Source: Dermatemys mawii (taxonomy: Eukaryota; Chordata; Testudines; Dermatemydidae). Taken from it: DNA of 64,000 bases. The DNA lies in NCBI GenBank assembly GCA_007922305.1, contig ML677343.1, positions 35,718,774-35,782,773 on the forward strand, read 5' to 3'. Numbering within the stretch: the stretch's first letter is position 1; each line of letters opens with the position of its first letter. Shown one piece after another: positions 55,923-64,000 of this stretch. The notes below the pieces were generated by a model. It ran no database searches. It had not been told where the DNA came from and saw nothing but the letters and a program-made list of their open reading frames with translations. Position numbers and translations under genes: made by a program.

Positions 55923-56732
55923 GTCATGATTGGAGGTGTCTGCTTTGCCCTGTCAGACTCTCTGTCTCTCCCTTGTGCCTGCAGGGATCCAGTGTCACTG
56001 GCCCCATAGCCATGAAACAAGTCCTTTGTAGCTTTGCTGTCACAGCCCTGTTCCCTTGCTCACCAGCTAGGAGCGTAGGAGCTGTCCTTGGGCAGGAACT
56101 GTTCAGCAGCAGGGTGGCTTACCCAGTGTCTGGGGGCTCGTCATCCTGGTTGGTGTCCTGGCCAGGATGACTGCAGCCTCCCCTGTGCCCTAGTGCCTTT
56201 GGCCCCTCTGCCATGCAGCGAGCCCCCTCCTCTGTGTCAGTGCTGGGAAGGATCACTCTGCAGCTGTGCTGCCAGAAGTGACCTTAATTGCTGCAATCCT
56301 TCTGTGGCCTCACCAAGCCGTGGTTACCACTGCAGCACCCTCATACAGTGACTCCTATGCATGATAAGTTGCCATTGTAACAAGGCAGCTTCCTGAGGCA
56401 CTAATACCTGTCCCATGATTTGAATCTCACCTGCAGCAGTACATTTTCTGGCATTGTGTTTCAGTACTGAGATGGAGAGAGTAATGTGAGAAATTTAAAT
56501 CACATTAAAAGAGCTTCTTGTGGACTTTGGTTACGATCTCTGAACATGCTTAACTGTCCTTAAGCATCTCTCTATATATACAAAAAATGTAGCTTTGGGG
56601 AATTAGCTTCTCAATTTTTTAGTTAGGCTGTGCCTCACTTGCCTGACCTGATGAGCCTTCCACTGAGTACAGCCTCCTGCAGCACGGTGAACCTTCCTGA
56701 CTGATGGAACTGACTGACGTTTCCCTCTGGTA
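55923..56732. other. PHLPP2 intron 9, unassigned
   Basis: Nothing recognised between the CR1 copy and the next hAT. Confidence 0.4.
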
Positions 56733-57475
56733 CTGGGGTGGGCAAACTACGGCCCATAGGCCAGATCCAGCCTGTCAGGGCTCTGGATCCGGCCCATGGA
56801 TTTGCCACCCCCATGGTGCTGTGGCCCCATTCAGCTCTGGGAAGCAGCCGGCACCACGTCTCTGCCACCCCTGGGGGATGGGGAGCAGAGAGCTCTGCAA
56901 GCTGTTCTGGCCTGTGATACCTCCCTTGAAGTTCCCGTGGGCCAGGAACAGGAAACCGCAGCCAAAAGGAGCTTCGGGGGAGGTACCCACAGGCGCTCCA
57001 AGCCCTCTGCTCCCCCTCCCCCAGGGCGGGCAGGGCAGTGGTGCTGGCTGCTTCCTGGAGCTGTGTGAGGCTGGGGCCAAGGCAATGGCAGGCAGGTAGG
57101 GAGCCTTCCCTGGCTCTGCTGCCGCTCCGGAGCCATTTTAGGTAAGCGGTGCTGGGCCAGAGCTCACACCCCAAATTCCCCCGCCCCCCCCCGCACGCCA
57201 ACCCACTGCTCTGAGCCCCCCACACTCCACACCCCTTCCTGCACCACTGCCCTGAGCCCCCCCTTCACTGTGCACCTGAACCTCCTTATCTGAGCCCCCT
57301 TGTACACCTCACACCCCTCCTGTGTCCCTACCCCTTGCCCTGAGCCCCTTCCTGCACACCATACCCTGCCCTCCCTCCCTCAGCCCAACCCCCTGCCCCA
57401 GCCCTACAGTCATGGCCCTGCAAGCAATTTCCTCACCCCGATATGGCCCTTGAGCCAAAAAGTTTACCCACCCCT
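56733..57475. mobile_element. hAT-type element with C-rich interior
   Basis: The left end CTGGGGTGGGCAAACTACGG is inverted at the right end AAGTTTACCCACCCCTA. The interior is GC-rich and non-coding. The two flanks are too different to claim a target duplication. Confidence 0.75.
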
Positions 57476-57944
57476 ATTCTAGTTCATCATGCTTCTCACA
57501 GGGAGAAAAGGAAATGGAAGTGCATTTCAGTAGCATCTTATAATAAGAGTTACAAAAGGAAGGATGTCCATGCAGATTCTCACTTTAGTCTGTGGCATTT
57601 TGCTTGAAGTACAGATGTTGGGGTCATTTTTGAATTGCCATGTTCACTAGCCTTCCATAGCAATCCCTCCTCTGGTGCTTTGATTAAGTGATACATGCCC
57701 TCAAGGTATTATCATTTTTCTGATGTTCCCGTAAGTGAGAACGGTTCTCTTCCTGCCCTTTGTGCTGTACTGCATCATACTAGAGACAAGAATCCTATAA
57801 CCACCGCAGTTGAAATAATAATCTCGTGGAACACCCTCTTAGAGAAATATGTAGTTCTGATACCCGAGAAGAGAAGAACTGCAGCCTGGCTCTTCATGCC
57901 ATGGACTCTTCCTGTCTGCAGATGCAACAAATATCTATCTGGGC

Positions 57945-58049
57945 GAGGGTGACCAGATGTCCCGATGTTTAGGGGTTTTTTTCTTATATAGGATCCTATT
58001 ACCCTCCACCCCATCCCAATTTTTCATATTTGCTGTCTGGTCACCCTGG
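57945..58049. mobile_element. Short hAT MITE (GGTGACCAG type) with 7-bp visible duplication
   Basis: The ends are AGGGTGACCAGATGTCC and TGTCTGGTCACCCT. TCTGGGC flanks it on both sides (57938-57944 and 58050-58056). Confidence 0.8.
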
Positions 58050-58744
58050 TCTGGGCACTAGAGATTTTCCAGCCCTGTCTGGTCATCCTGAAGGGTTTGC
58101 ACTTGATATCTACCATAGTATATTTCTGGGAAACAGTGTTTGTGTCTCTGCTGTTCCCCTTCTAGCAGTCTGGACTCATTACTGTTTGCTTTATTTGATC
58201 AGGTCTGATGACTGTAAATGTTTATCCAGTCCCTAGTCTACTGACCTGCCTAGAAATCTCCCGGTAAGTGGCAACACACAAAAGGATACAAAGTGAAATC
58301 CTGGGGGTCCTGGACCACTTCCTGCAGAGTCTCTGGAATCCAAGTCTTGGGCCTTGTGTATTGAGTGACACAGGAGTGTTTTTCACGGAGCTGTCAAAGG
58401 TCTTTATGTAGTGACTGCCACTGTTAGACAGGATCTGTCTCTTCAAAGACTTCTGCTCTTCTGTCTCTGAAAGGATGCTCGGTTGGGTTTTTCTGTCCAT
58501 TCAGTTGGCTGTTCATTTTAAATGTCACTTTATTTCAGGCCTTTTCCATCCCCAAAACTTGCCTTCAGAAGAGAAATCTTTGTTCCTTAGAGCTCCGCCC
58601 TATAGCATGCCCTTCCCCCATATGCATGTTGGCTTCCATGGGAAATCTAGAGTTCAAGGGGTCAATATAAATGCCAATGCCTGAGTTTTCATGTCTCAGA
58701 AGCTCTCTTTATGTAGGAGGTAAATATGCTTCTGGAGTTAAACA
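58050..58744. other. PHLPP2 intron 9, unassigned
   Basis: No gene or repeat recognised. Confidence 0.4.
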
Positions 58745-59480
58745 CAGAAGTTAAACACAGGAGAGGAAAGTGATCAGGAACAGTCAGCATGGATTCAACA
58801 AGGGCAAGTCATGCCTGACTAACCTAATAGCCTTCTGTGATGAGATAACTGGCTCTGTGGATGGAGGGGAAAGCAGTGGATGTATTATTCCTTGACTTCA
58901 GCAAAACTTTTGATACGGTCTCCCACAGTATTCTTGCCAGCAATTTAAAGTAGTATGGGCTGGATGAATGGACTATAAGGTGGATAGAAAGCTGGCTGCA
59001 TCGTCGGGCTCAATGGGTTGTGATCAATGGCTCCATATCTAGTTGGCAGCCGGTATCAAGCGGAGTGCCCCAAGGGTCAGTCCTGGGGCCTGTTTTATTC
59101 AATATTTTAATCAATGAACTGGAGGATGGCGTTAACTGCACCCTCAGCAAGTTTGCAGATGACACTAAACTGGGAGGAGTGGTAGATATGCTGGAGGGTA
59201 GGGATAGGATACAGAGGAACCTAGACAAAGTAGAGGACTGAGTTGCAGTGGGGAAGGTTTAGGTTGGCTATTAGGGGGAAAAAAATTCACTAGGAGGATG
59301 GTGAAGCACTGGAATGGGTTACTAGTGGGAGGTGGTGGAATCTCCTTCCTTAGAGGTTTTTAAGGTCAGGCTTGACAGAGCCCTGCCTGGGATGATTTAG
59401 TTGAGGATTGGTCCTGCTTTGAGCAGGGGGTTGGACTAGATGACCTCCTGAGGTCCCTTCCAACCATGATATTCTATGAT
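58745..59480 (+). mobile_element. CR1 LINE with internal deletion
   Basis: The RT middle ([30 protein letters not shown] near 59146) stops at LDKVED about 59241 and jumps directly to the 3' end (TTGCAGTGGGGAAGGTTTAG onward), so several hundred bases are missing. Same subfamily as 47048-48475. Confidence 0.92.
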
Positions 59481-59485
59481 TGGAG

Positions 59486-59765
59486 TGGGCTTGTCTGTAC
59501 GGGGAAGTTTTGTCAGTATGGTCGTGTAACTAAACCAGAATGCATACAACTGTAACTGCCTATCAGGGATTTCTCTTCCAGAATGAGTGAGTTTTTTCCT
59601 GTTTACTTTAAACCTCTTCCAAAGCAATATTAGCTATATTGCAAAAAAGGCATTCTGGTAATGGAGTAAGTGTGTCCATATAAAGAGTTATATTGGTATA
59701 ACTGTATCAGTTTAATTCATATTTTAGCTTTTACCAGTATACCTTTCCCATGTAGACAAGCCCTT
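59486..59765. mobile_element. MITE with GGGCTTGTCT inverted ends
   Basis: GGGCTTGTCTGTACGGGGAA at the left is inverted as TTTCCCATGTAGACAAGCCC at the right. The interior contains TTATATTGGTATAACTGTAT, typical of Harbinger-like MITEs. It lies immediately after the CR1 end. Confidence 0.7.
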
Positions 59766-59884
59766 AGTCCCATTTCCAGATGGTATTGGGAGCTCTCAGA
59801 TCATCAGCTGATTTCTCTGAGTTCATGAAGCAATTTCCAGAATGTCCAGATGTTCCTCTTCCAGCCTTCTAGAGGAAATGGAAG

Positions 59885-62130
59885 GGATATAGTTCTTCTT
59901 TGAGTGATAGTCTGTATACATGTTCAACGGTTGATGTTTGGCTGTCCAGTGTGCACACATCTCAACTTTCTATTCTTCTTCAAGATGTGTTGCTCATTTG
60001 TATTCCGCAGTAGGTCTGCGTGCTCGCCACGTGCACCAGTGCCGGAAAGTTTTATTCCCTTAGCAGTACCTGTAGGGGGAGCAGTACCTGTAGGGGGAGC
60101 ACCCCCCACAACCCCTGGAGTGGCGTCGCTTTGGTGCGCTATAAGGAGTGCTGCGTGCTCCCTACCCTCAGACCCTTCTTGCCGCCAGTGAAGGTGCATC
60201 GGAACTTTGCAGCTCCAGCATTGCTGCAGCTCATCCTTAGCGTTTTCTGTCTAGCACCTGTAGCTCTTAGTTTTCTGGTTAGCTTCACCGTTAGTTCAGT
60301 TAGAGTGCCCGGGCCGGGCATGCCCCGAGCCCCTGGTTTTAAGTGGTGTGACACTTGCAGGCATTCTGTGCCGAGGAGTGACGTGCACGCGGACTATTTA
60401 CACTGTTTGGGTGAGACCCATATCAGCGATCGTTGCAAGACCTGCAAGTCGTTCAAACCCCGGACGAAATGATAGAGACATTCGACTCTGGGTCATCTTA
60501 ATGGAGTGAGCGCTGACCCTGACTCCAATACGCCGCTCTGAGTTGGCACCGGGCACTGTGATGTCAGAGTATAGTGATCTGCCAGCGCCTTCGTCCAGTC
60601 AGCACCGCTGTCCGTCCTTGGGGCATAAGGCCTTGAAGATACTCTCAATCGCAGCAGTGCCATGGTGCATCGGGACAGAGTCTAGACCCATGTTGGGCAG
60701 TCCTCGATCCCCTTCGGCCTCCAGGGCTCTGACTCGTGTTGAGAGGAGTAGCCTGGCCACGTCGGCACAGGCCTCTCCAGATGTCCAGATGCCTTCCACA
60801 CCGGAGGCCTTGCAAGCGGCCCAGGATGTCTTGTCCCTGCCGGTACCTGGAGTGCCACCAAGGTCAGTTCCATGCTCCAGAGGCAAGCCACCACTGGGCT
60901 CTCCACAGTTGCTCCCAGAGCGGTACCGGTCGCAACTGAGGGAATGTTCCCGACGCCGTTCACCATCCTGGGCAGAGTCCGCATGGATCACCCTCGATGC
61001 CCGCCAGGCTCTCTGGCTGGGTGCCATCAGCCTGGGACTTCAGGCACTGCTCCACGTCGGGGAGCGCATCCCGATGGGATCGGAGGCGACATCTTCCAAA
61101 ATCCTGGTCCAGAAGGGGTTACCGCAGCTGGTCGCAGCACAGACATAGTTGCTGCTCCCTCTCGGAATCCTGGTCAGTGTCTCCTCCACAGCACCTACTC
61201 CGTAGTCCTGGGTGTTGATTGCTGGCACCATGCCGTCACGGGTCCACCCGTTGGAGTTGGCACCGGAGCAGCAGTTACCACTTGTACCGATTCTCCAGCT
61301 CCAGGTCACGGTCTGGTGGGCGATGTCGCTACCAGCACCACCGCTTCTCCTGGTCTCAGTGCAGTGGGGACTCATTTGTGAGCCAGTCCTTGGCTAGGAG
61401 CCATCCCTCTGTCAGCCAAGCTGGCCAGGCAGAGCTGCCAGGCCCTCAGTGCCGCAGCAGCTGCAGTGGCGCCGGGACAGTGGGGCCACGCTCGGTGGCC
61501 GGGGCCTCAGAGGCACTGTCAGCCTCCCTCTCCAGGTCGACACATAAGATGTCAGTGGGATACTCATCCATGGTGGCATGCCTGGAGGCCGACCAAGTGG
61601 TGGACCCTTTGGAGCCTAGGGACACCCAGAGCTCGGTGCATAGTCTGGAAATATGGTGCTGGTGGGTCCAATTAGAGAATCTCATTCACTTTGAGAGGGG
61701 CTGTGCTGTTCTCTGTTTGCACAGGCTCCTCGTTTCTGACACCAATGAGAACTAAAGCTTGAGAGTCATCAGCTGCGGAATATGTACACAGGCTACCCCT
61801 CACAGAAGAAAAGAAGCTACTTACCTGTACAGTAACAGGCTCTTTGAGATGTGTAGCCTGTATATGTCTTTCATCACCCACTTGCCATCCTCACTACTTC
61901 AGAATCTTCACAAACAGCTAAGAATGGCAAAAGAACTGGATGTTGTTTACACTCTCACCAGAATGCACAAGGATATGAAGGGCACATATGCCACCCCAGC
62001 CAACGCTGCTAACTAGAAAATTTTCTAACACACGAGCACTGGGCATGCAAACACCAGCTGTGGAATATGAAGACAGGCTACATATCTTCAAGAACATCAG
62101 TACTATACATGTAACTAACGTCTTTGTACT
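59885..62130 (+). mobile_element. DIRS-like retroelement, gag-like region joined to a terminal region (internally deleted)
   Basis: A terminal sequence (TTCTTTGAGTGATAGTCTGT) at about 59898 recurs near 61840 (CTCTTTGAGATGTGTAGCCT). Between them lie a gag-like coding region and no RT or recombinase. The 61830 end also appears in inverted form nearby (AGGCTACCCCTCACAGAAGA). Repeats arranged this way fit a DIRS-type element that lost its centre. Family assignment is from recollection of similar turtle elements and is uncertain. Confidence 0.55.
60320..61625 (+). pseudogene. DIRS-like gag/ORF1 remnant with Cys/His cluster
   Basis: The frame from 60320 reads MPRAPGFKWCDTCRHSVPRS, DVHADYLHCLGETHISDRCK and TCKSFKPRTK, then a stop at about 60470. 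The Cys and His spacing (CDTC, H, HC, H, CKTC) looks like a zinc-binding cluster of a nucleic-acid-binding gag-like protein. The downstream frame (60543-61148) is rich in Ser and Pro (SEYSDLPAPSSSQHRCPSLG). Stops and frame changes show it is not functional. The possibility that it belongs to another LTR-type element is open. Confidence 0.5.
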
Positions 62131-62671
62131 TCATATTAAGAGTTCCCCTTCCCAGGAAAGGAGTAAATACTTTGTTTGAAAAGTGCTTTGAATATGTCAG
62201 TTGCTGTACGTGGTCTGGGTGTGATTAGGGCTGAATATTTATTTGTAAAATTTCAAGTAGTCGGACAACCCTGTGTTCCCTCTCTCAGCCAGTTTGTCTG
62301 AGAGGGGGAATTGGTTAACTGAGAGGTCTAATCTAATCGCTGCCTCAATTTCTTAAGGGTTATGGCAAATTTAGCTCCATAGACATTTCCCAGTTCTAAT
62401 TGTTTCACGTCTAGGCTGCAAAGTTCTCAAGTGATACCTTCCTCCATCCCATGCTATCAGAACAACATTCTCTCATTTTGTTAATTTCTACTTTCCCTTA
62501 GTATAGAGGCAGCTGAGAAAAAAAAGAAAGAAAATAGATTTGGCAAGGCTAAATTGATGAGACTGAGACCTATGGTTCATGGCTGTAGTTCCTTGATAGA
62601 AGTAGTCTGCCTGGGTTTTCATGAACATGAAGTAGAACCTGATGCGAGTCAGATTTTAGGACTGATTAGAG
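62131..62671. other. PHLPP2 intron 9, unassigned
   Basis: Unique-looking intron; nothing recognised. Confidence 0.4.
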
Positions 62672-63874
62672 CAGGGGTCTCAAACATGCGGCCCGCTATG
62701 CTTGTGCCCTTCCCTGCGGCCCACCAAGTTCCCCGCGGCCCCTCACTGTCCCCCGAGTTATTTTCTTTCTTTGGCGGCATAGCAGTTTCTGGGAGGGAGG
62801 GGCCATGAGCGATAAGCCACCTGCAGCGGGGGGCTGCAGGGAGCCTGGCGGGCCTCCTCCCCTCTGTGGGAGGATTACTGCTCATGGCCCCTCCATCCCG
62901 GTAACCGCTATGCCGCCAGAGAACCGCCTGGGGGTAGTTAGAGCAGTGGAGAGGAGACGGAGAGCTTAGCGGCCACAGAAAACAACTCAGGGGGAGGAAA
63001 GTTTGGCAGCCGTAATCTTATAGCCACCAAACTTTCCTCACCCCCAGACCCACACCGAGTTGTTTTTCTGTGGCCGCTAAGCTCTCCCCTCCCCCAGCCC
63101 TGCTCTTCCTATGCACAGGCAGTTCTCTGGTGGCTTAGCGGTCTCCGGGATGGAGGGGCCAGGAGTAGTAAGCCTCGTGCACAGGGGAGGTGGGGATTTG
63201 GGAAAGGGGTTGGACTAGCGTGGGAGGGGGAGTTGGGGTGAGAACTTTGGAGGTTTGAAGGGAACAGGAAAGGGATTGGAAGAGATGGAGCAGAAGTGGA
63301 GTGGGGGTGCAGCCCAGTGCAGGGGTGAACTTTAACAGAAGTAAAGAAGTTAATAAAAAAAAGTTAATAAACTTAATAGCATACTATATTACTCTTCATT
63401 TTTTTTTATTTTTGACTATACTTTTGTATCATTGTATGTGTAACACTGAGGCTGAGTTTGAGGCTCAGATTTGTTAGGCGGAGGAATAGTTCACCTCAGG
63501 CAGGGGTCTCAAACATGTGACCCACGGGATTGTTTTCTGCAGCCTGCCAAGCTCCCCGCGCCCCTTCTCTCTCCCAGGTTTATTTCCTGCAGCTGCCAAG
63601 CTCCCCATGCCCCCCTGTCTCCTCCCTGCCTACCTTCAGGCATTTCCCACAGCCAAACAGCTGTTGGTGGTGCTTAGCGCTTTCCAGGAGGGAAGGGAAG
63701 GAGCTGGGGAGCTGTGTGCTTAAGGAGGTGGTGGGACAGGGGTAGGAGCTCATGGAAGGAGTGGAGTGGGGACAGGGCCGGGGGCAGCGAGGGGAACGTG
63801 TCAGTGATGCGGCCATCGGGCCAATGCACTAGTCCTCATGTGGCCTTCGTGGTCATTTGAGTTTGAGACCCCTG
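62672..63874. mobile_element. Compound hAT element with internal palindrome and duplicated 5' end
   Basis: The outer ends are CAGGGGTCTCAAAC (62672) and GTTTGAGACCCCTG (ending 63874). They are flanked by GATTAGAG (62664-62671) and GATTAGAC (63875-63882), a 7/8 match to an 8-bp duplication. A second copy of the 5' end with its following sequence starts at 63501. Between lies a large imperfect palindrome (about 62815-63190). No coding capacity. Confidence 0.8.
62815..63190. repeat. Large imperfect palindrome inside the hAT
   Basis: GAGAGCTTAGCGGCCACAGA then ACAACTC and GAGGAAAGTTTGG on the left are answered by CCAAACTTTCCTC, GAGTTG and TCTGTGGCCGCTAAGCTCTC on the right. The match extends outward through CCCCTCCATCCCGG / CCGGGATGGAGGGG. 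The centre is near 63020. Confidence 0.85.
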
Positions 63875-64000
63875 GATTAGACCCTCTGGTAAGAGGAGTG
63901 GGAGCAAAAGGTTCTTCTGAGGAGGCTTCCTGAAACACACCGGCTTTCCTGTGCTGGTGCTCTGAGAGTGAGTGCAGGTTGCAGTTCCTCTTCTGAATTC

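Noticed and set aside
60543..61755. A host gene encoding a Ser/Pro-rich protein
   Set aside because: It lies directly behind a transposon-type Cys/His frame, has several overlapping broken frames and is bounded by repeated terminal sequence, so a mobile-element origin is more likely.
54678..64000. Further PHLPP2 exons after exon 8
   Set aside because: I looked for the next leucine-rich repeats and found only CR1, hAT, MITE and DIRS-like sequence. The next exon must be outside the window.

Overview
The window is 64 kb of vertebrate nuclear DNA, most likely from a cryptodiran turtle. It contains a tRNA-derived SINE with a CR1 tail of the turtle (Cry) type, many CR1 LINE copies, a Harbinger element, DIRS-like and Penelope-like retroelements, and a crowd of small hAT-type elements with 8-bp target duplications. 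This repeat community is typical of turtles. The species assignment is an inference.

The only host gene I can support is PHLPP2 (PH domain and leucine-rich repeat protein phosphatase 2), on the + strand. A CpG island at positions 1-450 with GC boxes and a good splice donor after 335 is a plausible promoter and non-coding first exon. Eight coding exons follow: 13669-13904 (start codon), 22856-22989, 34259-34449, 35075-35200, 38974-39128, 51200-51346, 53382-53612 and 54475-54677. Their phases join without a break into about 474 residues: the N-terminal region, the PH domain and the first part of the leucine-rich repeats. The rest of the repeats, the PP2C-type phosphatase domain and the C-terminal tail must lie beyond position 64000.

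Everything else is intronic and mostly mobile DNA. Intron 1 holds a Cry SINE, hAT elements, a minus-strand solo LTR (2123-3264), a short folded Penelope derivative (3548-3927), CR1, a MIR-like SINE, a complete two-gene Harbinger element (about 6550-10390) and a second solo LTR (12042-12720). Intron 2 holds a CR1 copy split by a 2.5-kb Penelope-like element (15210-17709) that carries hammerhead-ribozyme-like motifs in inverted arms. Introns 3-5 hold old CR1/L3 remnants, two small DNA transposons and a 10-N gap. Intron 6 holds a hAT cluster and an old DIRS element interrupted by a CR1 and a hAT. Intron 7 is almost entirely one CR1. Intron 9, running off the end, holds more CR1, hAT elements, a deleted DIRS-like element and a compound palindromic hAT.

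I see no tRNA, rRNA or CRISPR array and no intact mobile-element gene. Every transposon reading frame I read carries stops or frameshifts. The most interesting structures are the Penelope copies (inverted arms, hammerhead-like motifs, clear target duplications down to a 41-nt insert), the nested DIRS/CR1/hAT layers, and the CR1 that ends about 30 nt upstream of a PHLPP2 splice acceptor.
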